From Haematobia irritans (lineage: Eukaryota > Arthropoda > Insecta > Diptera > Muscidae), in the NCBI RefSeq assembly GCF_050003625.1, contig NC_134397.1:146567526-146631525 (forward strand): a DNA stretch of 64,000 nt, written 5' to 3'. The translations under genes and the position numbers were made by a program. Of the stretch, positions 33,938 through 46,540 are shown in pieces. A model generated the notes under the pieces. It saw only the letters and a list, made by a program, of their open reading frames with translations. It was not told where the DNA came from and did no database searches. Numbering within the stretch: the first letter of the stretch is position 1; each line of letters opens with the position of its first letter.

Positions 33938-35597
33938 GTTGTAATCACGCTACAGTCTTCAATAATGAAGCAATCGTGCTGAAATTTTGCACAAACTCGT
34001 CTTTTGTCTGCAGGCAGGTCAAGTTCGAAGATGGGCTATATCGGTCCAGGTTTTGATATAGTCCCCATATAAACCGACCTCCCGATTTGGGGTCTTGGGC
34101 TTATAGAAATCGTAGTTTTTATCCAATTTGCCTGAAATTGGAAATCTAGAGGTATTGTAGGACCACAAATACGTGTGCCAAAAATTGTGAGTATCGATCC
34201 ATATTTTGGTATAGCCCCCATATAGACCGATCTCCCGATTTTACTTCTTGGGCTTATAGAAACTGCAGTTTTTATCCAATTTGCCTGAAATTTGAAATCT
34301 AGAGGTATTTTATGACCATAAAGAGGTGTGCCAAAAATGGTGAGTATCGGTCCATGTTTTGGTATGGCCCACATATAGACCGATCTCCCGATTTTACTTC
34401 TTGGGCTTATAGAAACCGCAGTTTTTATGCAATTTATCTGAAATTGGAAATCTAGAGGTATTGTAAGACCACAAATACGTGTGCCAAAAATTGTGAGTAT
34501 CGATCCATATTTTGGTATAGCGCCCATATAGACCGATCTCCCGATTTTACTTCTTGGGCTTATAGAAATCGTAGTTTTTATCCAATTTTACTGAAATTTT
34601 AAATCTAGAGGTATATTATGACCATAAAAAGGTGTGCCAAAAATGGTGAGTATCGGTCATTATTTTGGTATAGCCCCCATATAGACCGATCTCCCGATTT
34701 TACTTCTTGGGCTTATAGAAACCGCAGTTTTTATCCAATTTATCTGAATTTGAAAATCAAAACGTACTTTAGAACCGTAAAGAGATGCGCCAAAAATGGT
34801 GAGCATCAGTCCATGTTTTGGTATAGTGCCCGTATAAACCGACCTCCCGATTTGGGGTCTGGGGCTTATAGAAACCGTAGTTTTTATCCAATTTGCCTGA
34901 AATTAGAAATCAAGATGTATTTTAGGACCATAAATAGGTGTGCCGAAAATGATGAGTATCGGTCCATATTTTGGTATAGCCTGAATTTGCCTGAAATTGG
35001 AATTCTAGAGGTATTTTCGGGCCATAAAGAGGTGTGCCGAAAACGGTGAGTATCGGTCCATATTTTAGTATAGCTCCCATAAGAACGATTTCCAGATTTA
35101 ACTCCTTGGGTTTCTAGAAACCGTAGTTTTTATCTGATTTGCCTGAAATTCTAAATATTGTGGTATTTGAGACTCAGAAAAACGTGTATCGGATTAAGTT
35201 TTTATCGGTCCATCTGGTAATGCCTCCATATAGACCGACTTCACTTCTTGAGGATGTAGAAGGCCAACTGATCATGAAAAGTGCTTAAAACTCAATGTAA
35301 AATTTCCAAATTTTACTTCCCGGTGAAAATCTACAGATTTAAGATTTCAAATCAAGACGTTATTTTATAATTTTCTTGCACACTTACAAGAGATGTTAAT
35401 GATTCCTCTAAAACTCGAACAAAAATGATTCTTATAAATCCAGAACCTGATATAGTCCTCATAGGTGAAATCTTTAAATTTATCTTCCGGAAGTGTCCTC
35501 AAGCCCTCCTGAAATTTCAAAGCAAACCCTAATATTTGGTTCATGGTGGTGGGTATTTAAGATTCGGCCCGGCCGAACTTACTGCTGTATAAACTTG
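33757..35597 (+). mobile_element. HINE-B, complete copy
   Basis: The 5' hairpin is ATACCCACCACCATAGAATG with partner GGTGACGGGGTATAATAAG. Next are CATTCCGTTTGTAACACATC, a (GTCT)n run at 33896-33930, GCACAAACTCGTCTTTTGTC, and about eight 153-bp units (34210, 34363, 34516 starts). The 3' copy is CATGGTGGTGGGTATTTAAG, followed by the hairpin TTCGGCCCGGCCGAA and ACTTG at 35597. The 14-base 5' and 3' sub-terminal motifs are exact complements. Confidence 0.93.
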
Positions 35598-36371
35598 TTA
35601 TTTCTAATTTTTCCATTGTAAAAAAAATTGCGGATGCGTCTTTTTTGAACACCTGTTTCTATATGAAGGAAAATTTAACATATGTTCATAACAGAGATGG
35701 AAGTTTCCAGAACACTTAACACTGTTTATACCGCGCTTTTGGTGCTAGGCTAAGAAGTTTCCGAACTGCCCCCGTAGTGTACACAGAAAGAAGAGTTTTC
35801 TTTTCTGAGGAGCGAAATTTTAGACAAGCAAAGTTTTCTTTTGACGTTAAATAATTAAAAATGTTTGGAGGCAGTCGTTGAATCAGTTCCCAGGAATTAG
35901 GATTTATTTGCTCTAAAAGAAAATACTTTACTAGAAAGCGGAATTTCCTTTGTCTAAAATTTCGTTACGGAGCAAAGAATTTGTTTCTTTTGTGTGTACG
36001 ATCAGTTAATTCGATCAAATCTATCTAGACCTGAAAGACCGTCTGTCCATTAAGTTTCCTTTGTTCACTCGATATACTGATTTTCGAGCGTCATTTTTTT
36101 ATTTATTTTAATAAAAGTTTCGAAATTCCATCATTTGTTGAATATTGATTTTATAATAATCCTAAGGGTACTTCAAATGTATTGAGAAATTATAATAGGA
36201 TTTGCCACAATACTAAGTGGTTTCCAATATTATATTTATTTATCAATTAATTAAAAACCAACTTTTCGAGTAATCAAATATACCAACTAAATGAGTGGTG
36301 CAATTGACGCACAAAAATTTCATTGCGAATTTTCCATTAGGATAATTCTGCATAAAGGAAAATGCCAACAG

Positions 36372-36402
<31 letters not shown>

Positions 36403-37120
36403 AATCAATCCAACATTAATGGGATTGAAAAGTAATTTTGAATTGCAAAAAAAATGCAACAGAAAATTGTGAATTGCAAAAAAGTACGCATTATTTTGAG
36501 AACACTTTAGAAATGCCACAAGTTGCAAATTAAACAATACCCTCTGCATACAAATGCATATGAAACAAATGCAAATATGGATGGGAAAAACCAATACAGT
36601 CATACAAGTGCAATTTGAAATATAAACTTCAAAACAAAACAAATCAAAGTAATTATCATAGTCGTCATCATCATCTTAGCAAAGGATCTTCATCATCATC
36701 CACATCATAACATAATATGGCAATAAATGCAAGTCCTGACTATAGCAGGATACCCACACACACACACACATACATAAACACTTGACATACGCAATAACTT
36801 CAGCATCCTTGCATTTCAGCAAAATAGGCACTACCACTGTTGCCTACATAAATTGAAATTGAATGGTTAGACTTAAATGAGTGATGACTAACTGACTGAC
36901 TATGGATGGCTAAATAATCATAAGGATTTTGAATAACAAAAACAAATCCCAGTAACAACAAAAAATTACGCAACGGATGTCAGTTAAAATAATCCAAGTT
37001 AGGCTCATTGCTCCCATACAAATTCCAAAGGCTAAGCACAGTGGGGTACATTACAAATAAATAAATATTGACCTGAATATCGGCTTATTACGCAGACGAA
37101 TTGGAGTGTAGATAAAAGTT
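35598..37120. other. Low-repeat fly DNA with CA microsatellites and a MITE-G
   Basis: Apart from the MITE-G at 35782-35996, this region shows (CA)n at 36377-36400 and 36752-36770, ATCATCATC runs at 36665-36700 and no gene I can name. Minus-strand frames of about 100 codons are low-complexity. Likely intron or spacer. Confidence 0.45.
35782..35996. mobile_element. MITE-G, complete copy, 215 bp
   Basis: The left end CACAGAAAGAAGAGTTTTC, and the reverse complement of the right end CACACAAAAGAAACAAATTC, lead into near-identical GAAATTTTAGACAA segments. That gives terminal repeats of about 50 bp. TA flanks both sides (35780-35781 and 35997-35998). Non-coding; TA targets and CACA-type ends fit the Tc1/mariner superfamily, but no autonomous partner is seen. 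Confidence 0.8.
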
Positions 37121-37124
37121 TGTA

Positions 37125-40100
37125 TTGAAATAAAAATTTTCTATAGAAATAAAATTGTGACAAAATTTTCCATAGATATAAAATTTTGACAAAATTTTCT
37201 ATACAAATAAAATTTTGACAAAATTTTCTATACAAATAAAATTTTGACAAAATTTTCTATAGAAATAAAATTTTGACCAAACTTTCTATAGAAATAAAAT
37301 TTTGACAAAATTGTCTATAAAAAATTTTCTATAGAAATAATATTTTGACAAAATTGTCTATAAAAAAATTTTGACAAAATTTTCTATAGAAATAATATTT
37401 TGACAAAAATTTCTATAAAAATAAAATCTTGACAAAATTTTCTATAGAAATAAAATTTTGACAAAATTTTCTATAGAAATAAAATTTTTACAAAATTTTC
37501 TATAGAAATAAAATTTGACAAAATTTTCTATAGAAATAAAATTTGACAAAATTTTCTATAGAAATAAAATCTTCACAATATTTTCTATAGAATAAAAATT
37601 TAACAAAAAATTTTTTATAGAAATAAAATTTTGGCAAAATTTTTTTGAAAAATTTTCTATAGAAATAAAATTTTGACAACATTTTCTATAGAAATAAAAT
37701 TTTGACCAAATAGTCTATAGATAGAAATACAATTTGGCAAAATTTCTATAAAAAAAAAATTGACAAAACTTTCTACAGAAATAAAATGTTGGCCAAATTT
37801 TCTATAGAAATAAAATTTTGGCCAAATTTTCTATAGAAATAAAATTTTGACAAAATTTTCTATAGAAATAAAATTGTGACAAAATTTTCTATCAAACTAA
37901 AATGTTGACAAAATTTTCTATAGAAATAAAATTTTGGCAAATTTTGTTTGAAAAAATTTCTATAAAAATAAAATTTTGACGAAATTTTCTATAGAAGTAA
38001 AATTTTGAAAATTTTTTCTATAGAAATAAAATTTTGACCAAATTTTCTATAGAAATAAAATTTTGAAAAAATTTTCTATAGAAATAAAATTTTGACCAAA
38101 TTTTCTAAAGAAATAAAATTTTGAAAAATTTTTCTATATAAATAAAATTTTGAAAATTTTTTCTATAGAAATAAAATTTTGGCAAAATGTTCTATAGGAA
38201 TAAAATTTAGACAAAATTTTCTATAGAAATAAAATTTTGACAAACTTTTCTATAGAAATAAAATTTGACAAAATTTTCTATAGAAATAAAATTTGACAAA
38301 ATTTTCTATAGACATAAAATATTGACAAAATTTTCCATAGAAATAAAATTTTGACAAAATCTTCCGTAGAGATAAAATTTTGACACAATTTTCTATAGAA
38401 ATAAAATTTAGACAAAATTTTCTATGGAAACAAAATTTTGACAAAACCTTCTAAAGAAATAAAATTTTGACAAAATTTTCTATAAAAATAAAATTTTGAC
38501 ACACTAGTCTATAGATAGAAATACAATTTGGCAAAATTTTCTATAAAAATAAAATTTTGACAAGACATTCTAAAGAAATAAAATTTTGACAAAATTTTCC
38601 ATAAAATAAAATTTTGACAAAATTTTCTACAGAAATAAAATTTTCACAAAATTTTCTATAGAAATAAAATTTTGACGAAATGTTCTACAGAAATAATATT
38701 TTGAAAAAAAATTTCATAAAAATAAAATCTTGACAAAATTTTCTATAGAAATGAAATTTTTACAAAATTTTCTATAGAAATAAAATTTTGGCAAATTTTT
38801 CTGTAAAAATAAAATTTTGACAAAATTTTCTATAGAAATAAAATTTTGACAAAAATTTCTATAGAAATACAATTTTTACAAAAATTTCCATAGAAACAAA
38901 ATTTTGACAAAATCTTCTACAGAACTAAAATTTAGACAAATTTTTCTATAGAAATAAAATTTAGGCATTGTTGTTGTTTTGATTGCAGCTTAAAACCATA
39001 CATTGACTAAACTACAAGTGTAGCTTAACCAACACAGGAAAAGAATGTTTGCCAAATTTATTTGGGCAAAGCCCTATACACTGCAAGATGGTTGGATGGA
39101 AATAAAATTTAGAAAAAATTTTCTATAGAAATAAAATTTTGACAAAACTTTCTATAGAAATAAAATTTTCTATAGAAATAAAATTTGACAAAATTTTCTA
39201 TAGATATAAAATTTTGGCAAAATATTCTAATGAAATAAAATTTTGAAAAAAATTTCTATGGAAATAAATTTTTTACAAAGTAGTTATGCAAATTTTCTAT
39301 AGAAATAAAATTTTGACAAAATTTCTATAGATTTTGACAAAATTTTCTATAAAAATAAAATCTTGACAAAATTTTCTATAGAAATAAAATTTTGGCAAAT
39401 TTTTCTGTAGAAATAAAATTTTGACAAAATTTTCTATAGAAATAAAATTTTGACAAAATTTTCCATAGAAATACAATTTTGACAAAATTTTCCATAGAAT
39501 AAAATTTTGACAAAATTTTCTATAGAAATAAAATTGTCACAAAATTTTCTACAGAAATATAATTTGACAAAATTTTCTATAGAAACAAAATTTTGGCAAA
39601 TCTTTCTATAGAAACACAATATTGACAAAACTTTCTATAAAAATAAAAAAATAAAAAAAAAAGAAATAAAATTTTCTACAGAAATAAAATCTTGAAAAAA
39701 TTTTCTATAGAAATAAAATTTTGACACAATTTTCTACAGAAACAAAATTGTGACAAAATTTTCTATAGAAATAAAATTTTGACAAAATTTTCTATAGAAA
39801 TAAAATTTGACAATATTTTATATAGAAATAATATTTTAACAAAATTTTCGATAGAAATAAAATTTTGACAAAACTTTCTATAAAAATAAAATGTTGACAA
39901 AATTTTCTATAAAAATAAAATTTGACAAAATTGTCTATAGATAGAAATAAAATTTTGACAAAACTGTCTAAAGAAATAAAATTTAGACAAAATTTTCTAT
40001 AAAAATAAAATTTTGACAACATTTTCTATAGAAATAAAATTTTTGCAAATTTTTTCTAGAAATACAATTTTGACAAAACTTTCTAAAGAGATAAAATTTT

Positions 40101-40215
40101 GACAAAATTTTCTATAAAAAGAAAAGTTTTAAAAAAAATTTCGATAGAAATAAAATTTTGGCAAATTTTTCTGTAGAAATAAAATTTTGACAAAATTTTC
40201 TATAGAAATAAAATT
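37125..40215 (+). repeat. Largest 29-bp satellite array, about 3 kb
   Basis: About 100 plus-orientation units, interrupted once at 38964-39099. Some units carry GATAGAAATA duplications (37720, 38515, 39940) that define a repeated multi-unit block near 790 bp (37720 to 38515). Frames in the array yield [18 protein letters not shown] translations on the minus strand, which are repeat artefacts. No HINE ends flank this array, so it exists outside the element context. Confidence 0.92.
38964..39099. mobile_element. Unclassified 135-bp insertion in the 29-bp array
   Basis: Begins GGCATTGTTGTTGTTTTGAT, contains CAGCTTAAAACCATACATTG and ends CACTGCAAGATGGTTGGATG, none of which resembles the satellite. 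It has no inverted ends that I can see. A LINE or SINE fragment is possible. Confidence 0.45.
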
Positions 40216-41028
40216 TTATAAACTAACAAATTTCTATCATTTTTCACATTGTTCAACTAAACTTCCATATCACCCATAGTGCTAGAGGTAGATGGAGAAT
40301 AAAGGAAAGAGGGTCGCCATCATCAGTTTGACGATCAACAATGGGTAAGTGGTAGATAAGTGGTCCACCAAAGTAGTGATGCATTTGCAAGTAAGTAGTG
40401 GGTATTTGCCATATAGTCATGCCTTGCATTTAATTGTCATCAGGATTTGTGTGCGTTGGCAAACAGGATACACACTCACACACACACATACATACACACT
40501 TACGCAATATCCTTCTGAAACATATAAGTCTTGTTTGGTTGTATACACAAAGCATTTGCGTTCAGACTGAATATGCAAAAAACAAAAAAACGAAAAAAAC
40601 AGATTTTGCAAATAGGACGACCAACGGTCCATATTGGATGGATAGATGGATGGATAGCCTGGTTGGTTTATGGTAACGCTCACATCATTGGCGGCAAACA
40701 GACACATTTTCATTTTATTTTTTATCCCTCTGTGGAAGTAAGCAAACAAACGCAGTCACTTACGCACAGATTCAGATCAAAAACTCAGGACTAGAAAACA
40801 AATAATAACAACAACAAATGAGGAGCAAAACTGACGAAAACAACAAAACACAAATGAAAATAATGGCGAACAATTCAAATACAAAAAAATGCGTAAAAAA
40901 CTCATGATAGTCGGTTGACTGATTGTAGAGATGCCGAATACGACCCAATAAAATTTTCCAAATAGGGCGGAATTGTCTACTCGATAGTCTATGTAGGTTT
41001 TGTATATGAAGTCATCCTCGTGCTCCAA
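40216..41028. other. Low-repeat fly DNA between two satellite arrays
   Basis: Contains CACACTCACACACACACATA near 40470 and GGATGGATAGATGGATGGAT near 40635. Frames of 80-110 codons on both strands overlap each other without similarity, so I do not call a gene. Confidence 0.4.
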
Positions 41029-41826
41029 AATTTGCTATAGAAATAACATTTTGACAATTAAATAGAAATAAAATTTTCACAAAATTTTCTATAGAAATAA
41101 AATTTTGAGAAAATTTTCTATAGAAATAAAATTTTGACAAAGTTTTCTATAGAAATAAAATTTTGACAACATTTTCTACAGAAATAAAATTTTGGCAACA
41201 TTTTCTATAGAAATAAAATAATGACAAAATTTTCTATAGGAATACAATTTTGACAAAATTTTCTATAGAAATAAAATTTTGAGAAAATTTTCTATAGAAG
41301 TAACATTTTGACAAAGTTTTCTATAGAAATAAAATTTTGACAACATTTTCTACAGAAATAAAATTTTGACAACATTTTCTATAGAAATAAAATATTGGCA
41401 AAATTTTCTTTAGAAATGAAATTTCAACAAAATTTTCTATGGAAATAAAATTTTGAGAAAATTTTCTATAGAAGTAAAATTTTGACAAAGTTTTCTATGG
41501 GAATAAAATTTTGAAAACATTTTCTACAGAAGTAAAATTTTGAAAAAATTTTCTATAGAAATAAAATTTTGACAAAATTTTCTATAGAAATAAACTTTTA
41601 ACAAATTTTTCTATACAAATAAAATTTGGACAAAATTTGCTATAGAAATAAACTTTTAACACAATTTTCTATAGAAATAGGCTTTTGACAAAATTTTCTA
41701 TAAAAATAATCTTTTGACAAAATTTTCTATAGAAATAAAATTTTGACAACGTTCTCTACAGAAAGAAAATTTTGCAAAAATTTTCTATAGAAATAAAATT
41801 TTGACAATATTTTCTATAGAAATAAA

Positions 41827-43681
41827 CAAGTATAAACGGCCGTAAGTTCGGCCAGGCCGAAGCCTATGTACCCTCCACCATGGATTGCGTAGAAACTTCT
41901 ACTGAAGCCGATGGCAAGGTATCTTAAAACTTCCTAACACCGTAATATATACCACATAGTCCATACGTGGTATATATTAACCCTCCGTCATACACATGTT
42001 TCGATAGTTACATTCGTAACACATGGGGCATGGCCAGATCCACTATGTATTTTAATGTATTTATATGGAAAATGCTATTTTGTTGATATTATTACATTAT
42101 TACTGTCGTATTTTCCGTTCTGATTTTTTCACACATCGATAGGTAATAAATTTTTAGGAGGGTACCAGAAGTTTTAAGTCTCCAGCTATATTATAAATGT
42201 ATTTTAATTACAATTAGAATCGAAAAAGGTCTGGCCAGACTCATGTGTCTGTCCGAGGGTTAAACTAAAAAAGGCCGATTAAATACGTATATAATTAAGT
42301 TTACAGTTTCTATAGCAATACAATTTTGACAAAATAAAATTTTGACAACATTTTCTATTGAAGTAAAATTTTGACAAAATTTTCTACAGAAATAAAATTT
42401 GGAAAAAAATTTCTATAGAAATAAAATTTTGACAAAATTTTCTATAGAAATAAAATTTTGTTAAAATTTTCTATAGAAATAAAATTTTGACAAAATTTTC
42501 TATAGAAATAAAATTTTGACAAAATTTTCAATAGAAAAACATTTTGACAATGTTTTCTATAAAAATAAAATTTTGGTAGATTATTTTTGGCTCGAGTGGA
42601 ACCGATATGGACCAATTTTTGTGTGATTGGGGATCGGCTATATATAACTATAGACCGGTATGTACCAATTTTGACATGGTTATTAGCGGCCTTATACTAA
42701 CACCACGTTGCAAATTTCAACCGGATCGGATGAATTTTGCTCCTCCAAGAGGCTCCGGAGATCAAATCTGGGGAACGGTATATATGGGGGCTATATATAA
42801 TTATGGACCGATATGGACCAATTCTGGCGCGTTTGTTAGAGACCACATTCTAACACCATATTCCAAATTTCAACCGGATCGGATGAATTTTGCTCCTCTA
42901 AGAGGGTCCGGAGGTCAAATCTGGGGATCGGTTTATATGGGGGCTATATATAATTATGGACCGATATGGACCAATTTTTTCATGGTTGTTAGAGACCATA
43001 TACTAACACCATGTACCAAATTTCAGCCGGATCGGATGAAATTTGCTTCTCTTAGAGCAATCGCAAGCCAAATTTGGGGGTCCGTTTATATGGGGGCTAT
43101 ACGTAAAAGTGGACCGATATGGATCAAATTTTGCATAAATATTAAAGACGATATACTAACAACATTTACTAAATTTCATTCGGATCGGATGAAATTTGCT
43201 TCTTTTAGAGCTATCGCAAGCCAAATTTGGGGGTCCGTTTATATGGGGGCTATACGTAAAAGTGGACCGATATGAACCAATTTTTGCATGGTTGTTAGAG
43301 GCCATATACTTACACCATGTACCAAATTTCAGCCGGATCGGATGAAATTTGCTTCTTTTAGAGCAATCGCAAGTCAAATTTGGGGGTCCGTTTATATGGG
43401 GGCTATACGTAAATGTGGACCGATATGGCCCATTTGCAATACCGTCCGACCTACATCAATAACAACTACTTGTGCCAAGTTTCAAGTCGATAGCTTGTTT
43501 CGTTCGGAAGTTAGCGTGATTTCAACAGACGGACGGACGGACGGACATGCTCAGATCGACTCAGAATTTCACCACGACCCAGAATATATATACTTTATGG
43601 GGTCTTAGAGCAATATTTCGATGTGTTACAAACGGAATGACAAAGTTAATAGACCCCCATCCTATGGTGGAGGGTATAAAA
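41827..43681 (-). mobile_element. HINE-A, complete, inserted in a satellite array
   Basis: The 3' end on the minus strand is CAAG at 41827 with hairpin TTCGGCCAGGCCGAA and GTACCCTCCACCATGG. Then follow a TTAA-flanked MITE, AAATACGTATATAATTAAG, its own 29-bp array (42305-42580), the landmark GGCTCGAGTGG, five 153-bp units, GGACGGACGGACGGAC (43530-43546) and the 5' end near 43681 (GGTGGAGGGTATAAAA). Three levels of nesting are visible here. Confidence 0.93.
41981..42259. mobile_element. piggyBac-type MITE, 279 bp, exact TTAA duplication
   Basis: TTAA lies on both sides (41977-41980 and 42260-42263). The ends are CCCTCCGTCATACACATG and, inverted, CCCTCGGACAGACACATG, matching in 14 of 18 positions. 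The empty site TATATTAAATCAAAAAAG is preserved in the HINE-A at 23607-24765. No coding capacity. TTAA targets with CCC ends are diagnostic of piggyBac-mobilised elements. Confidence 0.92.
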
Positions 43682-44095
43682 ATAGAAATAAAATTTTGAC
43701 AACATTTTCTATAGAAATAAAATTTTGACAAAATTTTCTTTAGAAATAAAATTTTGACAACATTTTCTATAAAAATAAAATTTTGACAAAATTTTCTACA
43801 GAAATACAATTTTGGCAAATTTTTCTCTAAAAATACAATTTTGACAAAATTTTCTATAGAAATAAAATTTTGAAAAAATTTTCTATAGAAGTAAAATTTT
43901 GACAAAATTTGCTATAGAAAAAAAATTGACAAAATTTGCTATAGAAATAAAATTTTGACAAAAATTTCTATAGAAATAAAATTTGAACAAAATTTTATAT
44001 AGAAATAAAATGTGACAAAATTTTCTATAGAAATACAATTTTGACAAAATTCTCTAAAGAAATAAAATGTTGACAACATTTTCTATAGAAATAAA

Positions 44096-44420
44096 GAGGT
44101 GTGCCGAAAATGGTGAGTACCGGTCCATGTTTTGATATAGCTTCCATATAGACCGATCTCTCGATTTTAATTCGTGGGCTTCTATAATCCGTAAATTTTA
44201 TCCAATTTGCCTGAAACGAGAAATCTAGAGGTTTGTTAGGACCATAAAGGGATGCGCCGAAAGTGGTGAGTATCGGTCCATGTTTGAGTATAGCCCCCAT
44301 ATCAACCGATCTCCCGATTTTACTTCTTGAGGTTTTATAATTCGGCCGGCCGCGGCTCTCCGATTTAAGGTCTAGATTCTAGAACTTTAATTAGATGTGC
44401 TGAATATTGTGTGTATCCGT
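44096..44420 (+). mobile_element. HINE-B units fused to the satellite array
   Basis: At 44093 the array text GAAATAAA runs straight into AAAGAGGTGTGCCGAAAATG of a HINE-B unit. Two units follow with TAGACCGATCTCTCGATTTT and ATCTAGAGGTTTG. No HINE end is present at the join, so this is an internal junction, perhaps by recombination at the shared AATAAA. Confidence 0.65.
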
Positions 44421-45329
44421 CCATGTTTTTGGCATAGCCATGTTATTTTATCGAAAATTATTTATCTAATTTCGACTAGCATTTTATGTTTGGCCTGAAA
44501 ACAACATCTTTGCGGCGATAATTGTTCATTCTCCAACTCACATGTTCCAAGCGTCGGGACAAGTTTTGCCGTACGACAACCCTTGACTGTATATTTGGTT
44601 AGCCGTATGGCTAGCTACTTGTTTGAACAGAATGGCTCTGAGTTTGGGTGGTGAATGTTTTGGGTTATCCAACCATAGCTGTCCATCAAAAGATTTTGAA
44701 TTCATCGTTGATTCAGATGTTGATGCCTGCGATGACGTTACTGATAACAAAGTTGATATGAGATGCGGCAGATATTCATTCATGCATAGACCTGCTGTCC
44801 ACATATGTGTAGGTAGTCAGTCCTCCAATGATATGGCAGGCATGACATCATAGTTGTTGATGATGAAAGCAATGAGTGTTGGCAAGTACTAATAAACTCT
44901 GTTTCAAGCGGAGGTCTGAACTCATGTTTTATACACCCTGCTCCATGGGAATAGGAGAGTATATTACACTCAAAAAAATTTACTTGGAATCAATGATTAA
45001 TTTGCTTAATGATTCGCGTATCCAACAATGGGACTTCTTCAAAAAACTTCTTCAAATACGTTTTGGAGATTTTTATCGAGAAAATTCGATTAAAATTGGA
45101 GATTTTTGGGGATGAGAAACAATGCTTGCAACATATTATTTCGGAATGACGAGTGGAATTACATTCACTGAAAAAACATCATGTGTGGTTCCAAAGATTT
45201 TATCTTTACACTAATGATTTTGGAATTGATTCCTAGCCAAAGTAGCGGAAAATTGAAGTAAGGATACTTCAAGGATACAACTCTTTTATGAAACCCACCC
45301 TATTATTTTCTTCTCTTGAACCAACCTGA
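44421..45329. other. Low-repeat fly DNA with CACTCAAAA/CACTGAAAA MITE ends
   Basis: No gene recognised. TACACTCAAAAAAATTTAC at 44966 and TTCACTGAAAAAACATC at 45168 resemble the ends of the TA-flanked MITE family at 28354, but they do not form a clear inverted pair. Weak frames (60-90 codons) around 44538-44853 overlap on opposite strands. Confidence 0.35.
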
Positions 45330-45620
45330 TTAATCCAAATTAGCAGACAGCTCCAGACAGATATTTTCTCGGTCCGCCAATAATCTACCCCTACATACCC
45401 CTAGGATTTGCTCCCACCTCACATACAATGCAGGACATCATTTTCCTTCGCATCATGGCGGCTCATACAGTAGTCATTATACTTCACGCCAATAGTCTTT
45501 ACAAACTCGCTTATCAGGCAACGACCCGTTATATCAGGAGTGATATGTAGTGTGCGGTTTACGTTTCAATGAGGCCATATTTGCTTTGTGTCTTTGCAAC
45601 CTTTCAATTGTACTTTGTGC
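45330..45620 (-). pseudogene. LINE ORF2 3' remnant, second copy
   Basis: The minus strand carries the same order as 3200-3420: AAGCAAATATGGCC, CGCACACTACATATCACTCC, GATATAACGGGTCG, TGCCTGATAAGCGAG and TAATGACTACTGTATGAG. This corresponds to the tether and C2-H-C region of the LINE at 2925-3556. Insertions, substitutions and frameshifts have destroyed the frame. The upstream and downstream ends are missing. Confidence 0.65.
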
Positions 45621-45844
45621 CAAATTTGACGACGCTCGGTTAGTAATGCGCTTTACAGACTATCAGTTATTCCGGACGACAGTGCTCGTGTCGAACATAT
45701 CCCATATATTGTGCACATTATAAGTTAAGTCCGAAGGCATAATCGATACTGCTGCATGTTTATGGGATCGATAACACATTTACCGATTATTAAGACATCG
45801 CCGACAAGTCGTATCGAAATTTTTGAAGAAAATTTTATCAAATA

Positions 45845-46165
45845 AAAAAATCTTATTTTGCAGTTTTGTATTTCTATGGAAATTTTGTCAACATTTTATT
45901 TCTATAGAAAATTTTGTCAAAATTTTATTCCTAGGGAAAATTTTATCAAAATTTTATTCGTAGAGAAAAATTTGTCAACATTTTATTCTTAGAGAAAAGT
46001 TTGTAAATATTTTATTCCTAGAGAAATTTTGTCAAAATTTCATTCCTATAGAAAATTTTGTCAAAGTTTCATTCCTATAGAAAATTTTGTAAAAATTCTA
46101 TTCGTATGGAAAATTTTGTCAACATTTTATACATATAGAAAATTTTATAAAAATTGTACTCCTAT
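45845..46165 (-). repeat. 29-bp satellite array (about 11 units)
   Basis: Reverse-orientation units with a local variant CCTAGAGAAA or CCTATAGAAA in place of TCTATAGAAA. This shows array-specific homogenisation. The flank TAGAATTCTACCAACTGTGG at 46270 matches that at 5760. Confidence 0.85.
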
Positions 46166-46540
46166 AGAATTTACGAAGTACCTCTTATATGGGGAGGAAA
46201 ATCTTGGACAATTTACCAAAACATCAAGAATTCTACCAATGTAACAAACAGTAAAAATCTAACATTTTTGGTAGAATTCTACCAACTGTGGCACCCTCGG
46301 TCTAAAATCAATATTTCTGTTAGGCCTATTTTTTGGCAGATCAAAGTTATTATACCCTGTCCACTATGTGGTTTACGGTATAAACAGTATTTTTCGTCCG
46401 TGCACGCAAAGTAAAAAAAAAAGTTTGGAAAGCATGTACCGACAACGTCTTTCTTTAGTTAGAGTTTTTTGAATTTCTTCGAAAATTTTAAACTTTTATC
46501 ACCAAAAAAATAGTTTTTTACATTTTTTTTCAGTAAAAAA

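Larger units (their letters stand above)
41029..44095 (+). repeat. 29-bp satellite array split by a HINE-A
   Basis: Array sequence at 41029-41826 and 43682-44095 is in the same orientation and would be continuous without the HINE-A at 41827-43681. The left part alternates TTTTGAGAAAATTTTC and TTTTGACAAAG units in a multi-unit pattern (about 200 bp, compare 41100 with 41285), another sign of block amplification. Confidence 0.88.

Noticed and set aside
37032..40022. Many frames reading [17 protein letters not shown] on either strand here and in the other satellite arrays
   Set aside because: They are frames of the 29-bp satellite; unit lengths vary, the frames start and stop at random, and no gene context exists.
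37125..40215. Repeat of 29 bp that looks superficially like a CRISPR array
   Set aside because: Units are contiguous without unique spacers, occur in both orientations at about 20 sites, and the sequence is eukaryotic.
40417..40794. Overlapping frames up to 110 codons on both strands
   Set aside because: Composition follows CA/TG and GGATGGAT repeats; no homology or signals support a gene.
42607..43608. Frames with repeated GSVYMGAIYNYGPIW or its relatives (also near 8.5, 29.5, 31.1, 34.2, 52.7 and 57.5 kb)
   Set aside because: They are translations of the 153-bp HINE units on either strand. 153 is divisible by three, so open frames persist by chance.
44538..44853. Overlapping 76- and 88-codon frames that could be a small gene
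   Set aside because: They lie on opposite strands over the same DNA, without known motifs or splice signals, in low-repeat spacer.
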